NCBI GenBank assembly: GCA_001792895.1
Contig: MARA01000005.1
Span: 1,116,001 to 1,180,000 of the forward strand
Direction of reading: 5' to 3'
DNA from: Lentinus brumalis
Taxonomy: Eukaryota; Basidiomycota; Agaricomycetes; Polyporales; Polyporaceae
Length of the DNA: 64,000 nucleotides
Part shown: positions 26,314 through 37,131 of the stretch, piece by piece
Layout: the number at the start of each line of letters is the position of its first letter
How positions within the stretch are numbered: the first letter of the stretch is position 1
Notes under the pieces: model-generated
Database searches by the model: none
What the model saw: only the letters and a program-made list of their open reading frames with translations
Told to the model about the DNA's origin: nothing
Program-made: the position numbers and the translations under genes

Positions 26314-27393
26314 ATGTCTGCTATTGAGACTAGGGTATGGTTCAGTGAGTGTCGATATCTTCGTGATGCTGGGATAACCTGACAGCTTCATGCTCTCTTC
26401 AGTAACAGGCACTTCTTCTGGCCTTGGGCTCGCAATGACTCGTTACGCGCTTGAGCGCGGGGACATCGTCGTTGCGACCGCCCGCAATCCCGATGCTGCC
26501 CCGCTCAAAGAATTGTCGGAGCGATACTCGACAACGCAGCTACTCCTCGTGAAGCTCGACGTTACCAACCACCAAGACATCCGCGATGCTTTCCAGGAGA
26601 CCGAGAAGACGTACGGCCGTCTTGACGTCGTGGTGAACAATGCGGGCTATGCGCTCGCAGCAGAAGTCGAGGGCACACCAGACGATCTCGCTCGGCCGAT
26701 GTTCGAGACGAACTTTTGGGGCGCTGCGCATGTCCTCCAGGAGGCAGTGAAGTTCCTCCGGGAGGTGAACAAGCCTGGGAAAGGCGGACGCATTATACAT
26801 ATCAGCTCCGGGACGGGAGTTGTGGGCTACCCGGTTTGCGGCTTCTACAGCGCCAGCAAGCATGGTTAGTCGATCCAACGACGCCTAGTTGCGGCAGCTG
26901 GCTGATGCGATGCGCGTCTGAATAGCTATGGAGGGTTTGACAGAGACGTTAGCCTTGGAACTTGACCCCGAATGGAACATCAAAGTTCGTCCATGCCAAA
27001 CGTAAACTTCCTTGGTGCAAAATTATTGACATCCAAGTTTTCTAGGTAACCATTGTTCCGCTGGGGGCATTCAAGACCAACGGACTCGCTGCGATGCCGA
27101 AGCTGCCTCCGCATCCAGCCTACAATAAGCCAGGGCTAGCCTCGATAGTGTCTCGCGAAGCCCTGTTGCTTAGTGCCAGCGGCGGTTCGACGGGTAGCAT
27201 CTACGACGTCAAAGGAGACATCAACAAGGCCGCCAGGGCGCTGTACCGTCTGAGCGAGTTGCCATCGCCGCCCCTGCGCCTTGTGCTAGGGAAAGACTCT
27301 CAGGAGTTTGTACGCACAAAGGTCGCGCGCTTGACCCGGGAGTTGGAGGAGTACGCATCTTGGTCTGAGGGGCTCAACCGAGAAGATGTTTGA
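26314..27393 (+). CDS. Short-chain dehydrogenase/reductase, tandem copy 1
   Basis: Model: join(26314..26344,26403..26864,26926..26984,27046..27393), 299 aa. A classical Rossmann-fold SDR: cofactor motif TGTSSGLG formed across the first intron, an acidic LDVTN strand, NNAGYA, and the catalytic YSASK motif near residue 155. An Arg-containing segment after the second strand (RNPDAA) suggests NADP(H) preference. Substrate unknown. It is the first of three co-oriented paralogues with the same three intron positions and phases, so it arose by tandem duplication; it is the most divergent of the three, with a differing C-terminal region (ASGGSTGS). Confidence 0.88.
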
Positions 27394-27623
27394 TGACGTA
27401 TCTTAAACCAGCAGGCAGGTTGATATATGTAGGGCTCGCATGGCTGAAGACCACTATGTAAATCTATAGCTACTTCGGAGGCAATCGGAAACCGGGCGCT
27501 TAAAGACTGGCAACTGCCCAACTGCGCGGCCGACGGCCGCGGGACGAAAGCCTACGGCAGCGCCGCCGCCGCAGGTGTACGAAGTACTACGGCAACTTCC
27601 CCTGAACGCAGGTGCGTAGGAAG

Positions 27624-27633
27624 TATATATAAG
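27624..27633 (+). promoter_or_regulatory. TATA-box-like element of SDR copy 2
   Basis: TATATATAAG lies 54 bp upstream of the start codon at 27687, a usual TATA-to-ATG distance for short fungal leaders. Confidence 0.6.
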
Positions 27634-27686
27634 GAGCAGCCCGAAAGATGCCCGGCTTCCTTCTCCTAAACACACGCTGAGCTGCA

Positions 27687-28734
27687 ATGTCTTCTTCATC
27701 TCGTGTCTGGCTCAGTATGTCTCAGGATCTCACACGCAGAGGCAGCATTACTGACAATATTGTGTAGTCACTGGCGCGTCGTCTGGCATTGGCTTCGAGA
27801 TGGCTCGTTGTGCACTCGAACACGGCGACAGAGTCGTGGCGACGCTGCGCAAGCCGTCCGTACTCGACTCCTTCGCGTCCAAGTACTCCCCAACACAGCT
27901 CATCCTCGTCAAACTCGACGTCACAAACCATGCCGAGATCAAGCAGGCTTTCCAAAGAGCCAAGGAGGCTTTTGGACGTGTCGACATCGTGCTCAACAAC
28001 GCTGCTTACGGCGTCATCGGAGAAGCCGAGGCGGTTTCTGACGACCTTGCACGCCCAATGTTCGAAGTGAACTTCTGGGGCGCCGTGCACGTCTCCCAAG
28101 AGGCTGTCAGGTTCTTCCGCGACGAGAACCAGCCTCAGGGCGGGCATCTCCTCCAAGTCAGCGCTACAGTAGGCATCACTGCGTACCCGAACACGGCATT
28201 CTACGGAGCCAGCAAACACGGTGCGCAGCAATACTATTAAATGTGGAGGTAGCACTGAACATTGACGTGCACATAGCTCTCGAAGGTTTCAGTGAGTCGT
28301 TGATTAAGGAACTGCCCCCTGCGTGGAACATCAAGGTATGAGCTGTGGTGTGGTCAACAGCAGCATCTGTCGCTCACCGCGCTGCACAGGGTACAATCAT
28401 CGAGCTTGGAGGCTTCGCCACCGGGATGACGTCCGCTATCCAGTTCGCGCCTCGGCACCCTGCATACCCGGTCACAGACTCCATCCATCACAAAATCCGC
28501 GAGGTTTGGGAAACCAGACCGCAGGATTCTGCTCGTTTGCTCCGGGCGAGCGACCCTGCAAAGGGTGTACAGAAGATATACGAACTCACCCAGCTCGACA
28601 ATCCTCCTCTCCGTATGCCGCTCGGCAAGGACTCCGTCAACTTCATCCAGCAGTTCGCTGCGGAGTTGACAAAGAGCGCGGAGGAGTACGCGTCGTGGTC
28701 CGACAACATTGCGTACGAAATAACCCAAGAGTAA
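27687..28734 (+). CDS. Short-chain dehydrogenase/reductase, tandem copy 2
   Basis: Model: join(27687..27714,27768..28220,28277..28335,28390..28734), 294 aa. Cofactor motif TGASSGIG spans the first intron; catalytic YGASK is present. The usual NNAG reads NNAA here (VLNNAAYG), a change of a highly conserved Gly that may affect cofactor-loop packing. TLRKPS after the second strand fits NADP(H) binding. The C-terminal part (KGVQKIYELTQL, PPLRMPLGKDS) is closely shared with copy 3. Intron positions and phases equal those of copies 1 and 3. An in-frame TATA element lies upstream, so it probably has its own promoter. Confidence 0.88.
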
Positions 28735-29266
28735 CGGTCGAACGTTTGGGAAGAGGAGTTACTATAGTACATGGCCCTGAGGTCGACGATGTTACGAGTT
28801 TACGCACGAAGGCACACCGGATCTATGAACCAGACACGTACTTTACAAAGATGGATCAGACCGACGGCGTGGTCTCGTACCCAGACGGGGAGCTGAGTTG
28901 ACTCTGTGCGGTCGCCTTGAAGGGTGCAATATGCCGATCGGGCTTCGAAGGCAAGATTCAGGACTCTTCCTGCGCCAATGCTGCCGTTGATATGTACAAA
29001 CGGGAGAAGAACACTAGGGCTGCGTGACATACTCCGAGCGGACATTCACGAATTTGCACTCGCTCTTGGCGTGAATTGCCCGCGGAGGCGATGGTGCCAG
29101 CTAATTCATGCGCGAACTCGGGCGGCATGGGTCCCGCATCCATGTCATCTGCGTACGGGAATTGGGTCAATCTCCGAGGGACCGTCGAGTACAGCAAGCA
29201 GCATATAAGTCTTCAGAACAGTGGGCAAAGTAGCAAACATCGACTCCCGGAAAGACCGTACGAAGC
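28735..29266. other. Intergenic region between SDR copies 2 and 3
   Basis: 532 bp with no supported gene. The proximal part contains the TATA-like element listed separately; the rest shows no feature. Confidence 0.5.
29212..29219 (+). promoter_or_regulatory. TATA-box-like element of SDR copy 3
   Basis: CATATAAG lies 48 bp upstream of the start at 29267, a position similar to that in copy 2. Confidence 0.5.
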
Positions 29267-30296
29267 ATGCCTGCCTCTCGTGTCTGGCTAGGTACGCCAT
29301 ACCTCTGCCCTCCTACCTTCAGAAAGGCGCTGACCATGCGCCTCCAGTAACTGGAGCGTCGTCCGGCTTCGGGCTGGAGATGGTCCGCTGTGCCCTGTCG
29401 CACGGTGACAAGGTCGTCGCAACCTTGCGCAAGCCGGCCGTTCTTGCGGACTTCGCGTCGCAGTACCAAGCTTCGCAGTTCATCCTCGTTGAGCTCGACG
29501 TCACGAAACCGCAGGACATCAGAGCGGCGTTCACGAGGGCGAAGGCGACGTTCGGGCGCGTCGACGTGGTGTTCAATAACGCCGGGTTCATCGTAGCTGG
29601 CGAGGCGGAGGGCACCCCGGACGACCTCGCACGACAGATGTTCGAGGTCAACTTCTGGGGTGCCGTGCACGTCTCGCAGGAAGCCGTGCGGTTCTTCCGC
29701 GACGAGAACAAGCCGCAGGGCGGGTATCTCATCCAGAACAGCGCCGCTGTTGGGATCTTCGCATTCCCTTTCCTGCCCTTCTACGGTGCCACCAAGCACG
29801 GTGAGTCGGATACTTATGCCACAGGTGGACTAGGTTTACTCACATGGCACGCAGCATTGGAAGGCTTCACCGAGTCCCTATCGCATGAGGTCAACCCTGC
29901 ATGGAACATCAAGGTGTGTACGATACACTATCAATCTACCGCTTTACTCACTGCCGTGTCTCGAAGATCACCTTGGTCGAACCTGGGGCGTTCAAGTCCG
30001 ATATCCTGTCCGCTATGCAGGTCGCACCCCAACACCCCGCATACGCGGATACGACCCTCCCGGTTTCCAAAGCGCGCCAGTTGTTCGAGGCTGATCCGAA
30101 GGCGGGAGACTTTGTGGAAAACTTCGGCTTAGCAGACACTGCGAAAGGCGTGCAGAAGATCTATGAACTCACCACGGTGCCGAACCCGCCTCTCCGTCTG
30201 CCGTTAGCTCACGACGCTGTCGGACGTATCCGTGATTGGGCTCTTGGGTTGGTCAAGAACGTCGATGCGTACGCTTCCTGGTCAGACGGTCTCTAG
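29267..30296 (+). CDS. Short-chain dehydrogenase/reductase, tandem copy 3
   Basis: Model: join(29267..29291,29348..29800,29855..29913,29967..30296), 288 aa. Cofactor motif TGASSGFG forms across the first intron; NNAGF and the catalytic YGATK are intact. Exon 2 has exactly the same length (453 nt) as in copy 2, and exon 3 is 59 nt in all three copies. TLRKPA suggests NADP(H). The C-terminus (GVQKIYELTTV, PPLRLPL) is shared with copy 2. Substrate unknown; many fungal enzymes of this type act on alcohols, ketones or aromatic aldehydes. Confidence 0.88.
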
Positions 30297-30653
30297 AGTT
30301 GTAGTAATGTTTACTATTCAGATCATATGAGTAGCCCACCACTCACTTAGCAATGGTGTAACGCACCGTCAGACCTACCGCACCCTAGTTCTAGCTCTCG
30401 TCAAGGCCTGCAGTCTGTTGCAACTTGCACAAGTGCCAGCTGCCAGCGTGCGGCGTGAGAACCCTGGAGTACATAGCACGATCACGTGTACTCTCGACGC
30501 GTCGCGCGGTTGGACTGGGAGAGCAGACGAACGTCGACCTCGACGAGACTGCAGCGACTACGGCTCCGACGACAACTACGCTGTGATTGACAGTGATATA
30601 TCTACATAACGCCTCCCGCTCTACTTGATCTGCAACCCTGCAACCACTAGAGG
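30297..30653. other. Intergenic region, SDR3 to Sos7-like gene
   Basis: 357 bp with no feature beyond a likely promoter for the following gene. Confidence 0.5.
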
Positions 30654-31946
30654 ATGGCGCCTTCAGCCATGGACATCGACAACTCGGGCAAGCTCGATGC
30701 TGCCCGTGCCCTTCAATCCAAGCTCGAGAGCGCGAAGCTGAACATCGTCGAGGACCAGAACCGTTTTGACACACTGCAGAGCACGCTTGCGAAGGATCCG
30801 GGGTTGGTGTCAGAGGGAGTGGCAGGGACGACAGACCCTGCGATCGTCGCGGCGGAGGTTGCCTCGCAAATCGTACGTTCTGCCCTAATCTCAAGACTTC
30901 ATTCAGATCTAAGTTGAACTTGACTGTGCCACGTCGCTACCCTTGCATACATATGATTGGCGACCGAACAGTCCTTTCTGCGTAACCTCAAATTCCAATA
31001 CCTAGAGCAGAAGGCGAAGGACCAGTACGTGAAGACCATCGTCAGCGACGAGCCTCCTATCATCAACGCCGATGACAACGAGCTCCTCCGTATCGAGAAC
31101 GACAAGAAGAAGGAGATCCTCTCTGCTGCCAAGGCGCGGCTTGCGGAGAAGTACAGTGACGTCCGCACACTTGCGCCCCTAGTAGAGCAAGGTACGTGCT
31201 TCGTGCCTCCCGCACCCAAGCCTCTCTTACCTCACGCACGCATCCGACTCCTGTACCGAAGACTACAACAAAGCTCGCGCACTAACACAAGAGGCGGCTG
31301 CTCTCGCAAGCAAGATCCTAGATGCACGGCTCACCCTCACCCGACTGCGCCAAGCGCATCCCCATCCCCGTTTGACCATTCCCGCCGCAAACGCGCAGCT
31401 CGACGACCAGATCGTCGAAATGCAGCAGCTCGATGACGAGCTGCAACAGGTCAACACCCAGGTTGACACCGTCAAGGAGCGTGTCAAGGCGGGCGCAGTC
31501 GAAGTCGAGCGGCTTAGGGTGGAGAGGGCAGAGCTGGAGAAGCAGGTCAATGCCGGGCAGAAAGAGGTGCAGGATGGACGGGTTGTAGGACTATACGACT
31601 GGTGCGTTCCTGCAGTTCTCACCCAGATGCGGTCCGCTGACGGTGCGGACGTTGCAGGTATACGGTCGCCCTTGCGATGCATCGCACGCTGCTCGACCTG
31701 GAGACTGCACACTCGGAGTCGGAAAACGAGCTGCATCTCACATATGCTGTGGCGCCTCAAGGCTCTACGCAACGGCGGCATATCTTCATTAAGCTGCTGT
31801 TCCTGCCAAACTCAAGGATGCTGGGCGAAGTGCAGGTGGAGGGCTTGTCAGAGGACGTCGAGGACGTTGTTGGGGCGCATCTGCAAGCCAACGACGTGCC
31901 TGGACTCATCGCTGCCGTGCTCGCTAGAGCGAGGGCCGGTGCGTAG
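30654..31946 (+). CDS. SOS7: Kinetochore protein Sos7-like coiled-coil protein
   Basis: Model: join(30654..30872,30972..31191,31262..31601,31658..31946), 355 aa. The first exon ends in a short helical region; exon 2 opens with SFLRNLKFQYLEQKAKDQYV, which resembles the signature segment of Sos7/Kre28 kinetochore proteins. A long coiled coil (QLDDQIVEMQQLDDELQQVN, VERLRVERAELEKQV) is followed by a small C-terminal globular region (GLSEDVEDVVGAHLQ). In fission yeast Sos7 partners Spc7/KNL1 at the outer kinetochore and links it to the Mis12 complex. The assignment rests on the conserved segment plus architecture; the 99-nt first intron is the longest. Alternative: an uncharacterised coiled-coil protein. 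Confidence 0.72.
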
Positions 31947-32931
31947 GAGAGGTGCTCGTGAACTCCGAAACTCTCTTGTTACCTCTCTGCACCTACGTCA
32001 GACGCGCGTACTATCAGGTATGAACCTTGTTGTATTGAACCTATCGTACATAGGGTACATGCGAGTGTGTATGTAGGACGACCAAGAATCACAACAAGCT
32101 TCATTTTACCGAAGCCAGCATATCTCGAAGCCGCCCATCCTACTGTTGATTAGACAGCGGATTCCGTTTTTCTAGGCAATTCACCAGAACCGATGCAGGG
32201 TGGATGCGTAGAGCACTGCTCGGGCAGAAAGATGCCATGACCGACAGCGAGTATATAGACCGTAGAGGAATGGAGAGTACAGACAATTCGAAGGACTTAC
32301 CGAGTGGACAGGCTCTGAAAATGACTGCTCCGACTCGCACCATGGGCGCTGGTAGGTATGTTGGCATTGAGAACAACGTCAGGCGTTGGAGACATGAGTG
32401 ACAAGGAGAACATGGTCCAGGTTGTGGTCGCCGAAAATTGAGGTCTTATATACCGACCCAGCGCTCGACAAATATGCGCAAACACTGCGTCGGTCCGATA
32501 ATCCCGCTCCCGTTCCATGATTGAGACGGTAGTAACTTAAGTATTACGACCCGCAAGGGTACTCGAGTCCGACGCAATGCGCGCCATGCATGTAGCCTGC
32601 CATGACGAATTTGCTACAGCGTGCACTTCGAGTCTGCCATGGGCCGATTCCCATGACCGGTATTTGAGTTACCCCGGGGTCCGTCTACTTTACATACTCC
32701 AGCATTGTAGTGAGTAGTACTTCACCTCGAACATCTGAAATCCTTGACAACCGTGCAATGTTCACACCTTGCTTACAGCCATTCCCCTGAAGGCACTCGA
32801 GGTCTTGTAAGACATGCCGCGTGAGCTTGCGTGTCCATAACTCACGATGCTTACTTACATACCCACGTCGGAGTCCGCAGTGATGGTTAACGCCAGCCAC
32901 AGCCATCTGGCGGCTGCCAGCGTACAACCTC
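31947..32931. other. Intergenic region
   Basis: Nearly 1 kb between the Sos7-like gene and the APH kinase. Only short frames; no repeats or RNA genes seen. Confidence 0.5.
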
Positions 32932-33846
32932 ATGCAGCTACTCATGATTACCCTTAGACGGATTTTCCTCTGTGTTCCCCAAGCACTGAAACCCGCACTC
33001 TACGACCTCATGTGCAAACTCAGCGAACTATCCGGGAACCAGTACCACTACAGTGGTATCTACCGCCTGCCATTCAACCTCGTGCTCAAGGTCTCCGGCG
33101 ACCTGACGGCAAACGAGGCAGCCGCATTGCACTTCGTCGCGTCCCTCTACGACATACATACTCCAATTCTAATCGATCACTGCTGCACAGCGAGGAAGAC
33201 ATACCTCCTTACGACGTGGATCGAAGGGGACTGCGTCGCGGAAGTATGGGGCCAGCTTACAGCGACCGACAAGGCGCGGCTCGCCACCCAGCTGCGGGAG
33301 CAACTCTCCCACCTGCACGAACAAACTATCACAGACGTCCGACAGCGGCCGATGTCCCTCGCATCTGGGGGTCCCATCATCGACCCGCGCGTCCCATGGC
33401 TCGCAGATAGTCCTCGTATCTTCACCACGTCTCGGGATCTCTTCCAGCAGCTCTGGGTCGGACTGGGTTGCCCGTGGAATGCCGAGGCGCTACAGCCCCG
33501 GCTGCAACCCCTCATTGAGCGCGGGGACGTTCCCATTGTGTTCTGCCACGGAGACATCCTTCGGAAGAACTTGATCCTTCCTGGGGGTCTGCAGAAGTGG
33601 CGCTCCGGGGCTACAGTTGTATGCCTCATTGACTGGGAGTATGCCGGGTGGATGCCGCTGCCCTGGGACGCGCTGAAGGGCACTTGGATGACGTACGGCC
33701 CGGAGGACGAGTGGTTCCAGACGATGAAGGTCGTATGCCCGGAGGCGGACGCTGAGCTCGAGGCAGATTGGCTATGGCGGTCGCGGTCGAGGATCCCTAT
33801 CGTACGCGATTGGCAGGCCCGAGTGCTTCGTGCCAACGATGTTTGA
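32932..33846 (+). CDS. Aminoglycoside-phosphotransferase (APH)-fold small-molecule kinase
   Basis: An intronless 304-aa frame. APH kinase features are in order: the ATP-binding Lys in NLVLKV (about residue 53), a Glu in the next helix (ANEAAA, 62), the catalytic loop CHGDILRKN with Asp 208 and Asn 213, and the metal-binding LIDWEYAGW (Asp 234). This family phosphorylates small molecules or acts as fungal APH-like kinases that are greatly expanded in mushrooms; antibiotic resistance is not implied. Its lack of introns stands out in a window where nearly every other gene is heavily spliced, and may point to a retrocopy or recent gain. The start at 32932 gives a Leu/Ile-rich leader; a second Met lies 4 codons in. 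Confidence 0.85.
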   Translation: MQLLMITLRRIFLCVPQALKPALYDLMCKLSELSGNQYHYSGIYRLPFNLVLKVSGDLTANEAAALHFVASLYDIHTPILIDHCCTARKTYLLTTWIEGDCVAEVWGQLTATDKARLATQLREQLSHLHEQTITDVRQRPMSLASGGPIIDPRVPWLADSPRIFTTSRDLFQQLWVGLGCPWNAEALQPRLQPLIERGDVPIVFCHGDILRKNLILPGGLQKWRSGATVVCLIDWEYAGWMPLPWDALKGTWMTYGPEDEWFQTMKVVCPEADAELEADWLWRSRSRIPIVRDWQARVLRANDV

Positions 33847-33973
33847 CCCAGTTTGTGCGCGGGGGTAGAACTGAATTGTTGATGCTGCGACAACATAGGC
33901 ATTACTTAACTTGTAACTTAGATACTTGCTGCTGAGGCTGGGTCATGTAGAGTACGCCAGTTGTAGCGCACGC

Positions 33974-36141
33974 TCATCCCTCCATGTCTGCGAGCTCCTC
34001 CTTGTTTAAAGGTAGCTGCGCCTCGTCCTCCTCGGAGCTCTCCTCTGCCTCGATTGAAGCGACATTCTCGGCACCAGCACCCGCAGGGAACGAAGTCGCG
34101 TCAAAGCGCTTCTTCTCCCGGAAGGGGTTCGCGCGGGACTCGCCCCGCTTGATGACTGCGGTTGCGGGTATGACACCCTTTGCATTGAGGTACCCCAAAT
34201 CGTTCCCCGCATAAGAGTCAATTGATCGGATCCAGCCGTCGAAGCTGAGGAAACCCACACCCATCAGCAATGTGCAGCATTGAAACTCGTGCACCGGGTG
34301 GAATGACTCACATGCCGTACTGGTCCTCTATCGAGCGCATCTTGGAATAGATGTGGTGCTGCTTGAAAACGTCCAGCTGCGCCCTGTGCACCTCGAAGTC
34401 AATCGCCGGGCGGTACTCAGGGTCGTCCGGCTGGAGTTTCTCGTTCACGCCGGCGACGCGCTTGCTGTAGCTCTCAAAGATCGGATACTCCAACAGGAGA
34501 CCAAGCGCGGGCATTTTGGGAATGAACACTTGACGTGGGCCGTACATCTACGCAGCAGACGGTGTTATTGCGCCTCGTCCGGACCGAAGGAGGAGACGTT
34601 TCACGTACCTCTTCGATGACATGTGGCGGTGTGCCCGTCCGACATGCGAGTACAAGGGCGGAGATCATCTTGCGCTGACAACGAGCATTGCGCGTAAGCT
34701 AATGGCACACGCCTCCATCGCATCGCCGACTCACAATCTATCAAGGTTATAAGCTCTCTGGGGCCAATGCGGTCAGCGCGAATGCCTCACCTGATGCAAC
34801 ATGAAGCTCTGGCCGTGCAGCAGCACGGCGATCCATTCTGTATCGCCATAGACCGCCGGGTCGAGGATCTGGAGCGAGCTTGAGTACAAGGGCCCTTGCA
34901 ACGAGGAAGTGTACAATGTTACCTCGATGGATTTGAGGAACCGCTGACAGCTGCGATCCCGGAAGTCGCGCCCCACCGTAAAGTTGTGGAAGTTGTGCGA
35001 CCCCTCGAATTTCTTGGCCGCCTCCCTCAGTGCCTCGAGTTGTTCTGGAGTGATACGATACGCCCGTTTCCTCCTCAAGTCATCCTCAGCACTCGTCTCG
35101 TGGTGGCCGTCCCAGAATGGGTGATCGGGAGTCTCGGCTCCTTGTTCCTTGAGCGATTTTTGCAAGCCGCTGCCCGGTTTTGGCGGAATCATGAGGTACG
35201 ACGGGAAGAAGTACGTGTATTTACGGCTGTCACATGTCCTGTTACAGTTGGCAGAGATCCTGTCAACGAAGCAACAAGTCGGAGGAAGGGAAATGAGACA
35301 GACGTTCTTGCGTTGAATGAGTTTTGGACGCGAAGCTAGGAAACAGTGAGTCTTCTGTCAGATTGGCGTACAGAACGCGCAACGTACTATGCTCCATAGT
35401 CTGATCTCCGGCGGAAGCACCTCGTTAATCCGCCCTACGAGATCCTTCACGCCAGGTATCGTGGTGATGAGCTTCATCGAAACGACGTTGCCTGCGGCGT
35501 GTACGCCTGCATCTGTGCGTGCAGCTCTACCCAGCTTGACCTTCGTTGGATTGTCCGAGTTGTCTTGCGATACCGCGCCGACCTTGATGAGGGCATCGAA
35601 CAACACTCCCTCGATGGTGCGCAACTTCGGGTCCGGCTGGCTGACATGAGTCGGACGCGTTCAGCACGTACGTACACTCGCCGACAGAGTAGGAGACGTA
35701 CATTTGCATCCCATTGTATCCGTCCCCACAGAATCCGATGAGCAGCGCACATTGCCTCTTGGGAAGCCGCGGGGCCTTTGGCTCGCCGTTCTCAGGTGCA
35801 GGAGTCTCCTCTCCCTCAGGACGCGTACCCCGACGGCGACTGCGGACATAATCCTTGTCCTTGTCCTTGCCCTTCTTTCCTTTTTGTTTCTTCTTCGCGT
35901 CGCCTCGTTTGTCTCCCCTCCCCTTCCCCTCTGCGGCTTCAGCGGCCTCTCCGCTGCCTTCGACCTGTCCTTCTCCTTCTCCGTCAAGGGTGTTCACTGT
36001 CCCACTATCCTCAGGCACGGTCTCTGCAGCCTTCGGTCTTTTCGACGCTATTCCGAGATCATCCTCTTGAGGTCTCTTCAGGCTGGAGGTGGGCGCGGCG
36101 GACGACTCCGGTGACCCGGTGCTGGGAGGGTCGACTTCCAT
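33974..36141 (-). CDS. PUS1: tRNA pseudouridine synthase Pus1 (TruA family)
   Basis: Model: complement(join(33974..34244,34312..34547,34609..34674,34735..34737,34791..34868,34923..35238,35304..35335,35388..35640,35702..36141)), 564 aa from MEVDPP. The N-terminal region is acidic then Lys-rich (KKKQKGKKGKDKDKD, a likely nuclear signal). The TruA core follows: catalytic Asp in GRAARTDAGVHAAGN (about residue 190), NFTVGRDFRDRSCQRF, GQSFMLHQ, I, RKMISALVLACRTG, and PALGLLLEYP. Pus1 converts U to pseudouridine in tRNAs (for example positions 27, 28, 34 and 36) and some other RNAs. Two small exons are needed: 32 nt (35304-35335) and 3 nt (34735-34737, ATT), the latter supplying the Ile of the family motif HQIRKM. 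An in-frame ATG further upstream (36279) would add a 46-residue basic leader without acidic residues. Confidence 0.92.
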
Positions 36142-37131
36142 CGTATATCGATGTCGGATGGAACTGTGTCGGAACGGAGAGCACAGATGTGGGACAGACA
36201 GAGAGCCTGCGAGTCTGGAAACACTATAGGAAGAGAGAGGAGCGTGTCTGCCTGCGACTACGAGGAGTCTGCTGAGCATGCCATTCTTCGGCGCCTGCGA
36301 ATTCTCCCTCTTGTCCAGGTCCTCTCTTTTCTCCCGCAAGCGGCAACGTCGAGTGCAATTCCGAGGCGAGTTGCATGAGAGCCACTTGAAGAGTCCGTGG
36401 AAAATGTATGCATATGCTTATAGATGAAGCGTACTGCTCGACGGCTACAAGGCACGAAGCCGGATTTCTCCAACGTGAAGTGAAGAACAGCAAGCGACCG
36501 CACGTAACCGTCATTTTCAAGGCGATACTGGTCACCGGTCATGACTGAGCTCCTCACCCGGCCATATTAGAGAGCTTGAGAAGTGGGGGTGACAGGGTGA
36601 ACGACGGAGTGCATGGTCGCAGCCCTAATTCGTTGTCTGTCCCGGCCGTCCCGCTGCATGCCAGTACTCCTTGACCTCGTCTGCCAGAAATACAGCCTTC
36701 GCGTTGCAAGACAGTACGCTCACTCCTACGAGTATTTCGACCAATCATGCACCATGTCCCCACAACCTGAGGGCCACTTCTAACATGCCATGCGAGGACC
36801 ACGTTGTTCTTCCCGAGCGCACCCATCGCAGGTAGGCTTGACCGACGCCGTGGGCAGGGTGCGGGAAGCAGAGCCTATATTTCCAGGCCTGCGAATGGTC
36901 GAGAGATGAGTACAATTCTGGGGAAGGGGTGGCGAGAGACAAGCGAGAGAGGACAGAGTCCGGCAGGTACGGGCGCCTAGTGCCCGGTATATAAGCCCGG
37001 GAACAAGCGTTCTGGCACGATTTCGAAAAAGCGGGGGACGTGCTTCTCACTCTGACTCGTGTCCTCCTCCCCGCCCCTCCTCGAACCATAGACCTACCCT
37101 ATAATTCCCTCTGTAGACTTCACGACTAGCC
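36142..37131. promoter_or_regulatory. Shared divergent promoter region, PUS1 / MTHFR
   Basis: About 1 kb between two divergently transcribed genes. The PUS1-proximal part (36142-36279) may be translated as an N-terminal extension. The MTHFR-proximal part holds the TATA element listed below. No other gene is visible. Confidence 0.5.
36988..36995 (+). promoter_or_regulatory. TATA box of the MTHFR gene, inside a palindrome
   Basis: TATATAAG lies 137 bp upstream of the start at 37132, flanked by GCCCGG on the left and GCCCGGG on the right. Confidence 0.6.
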
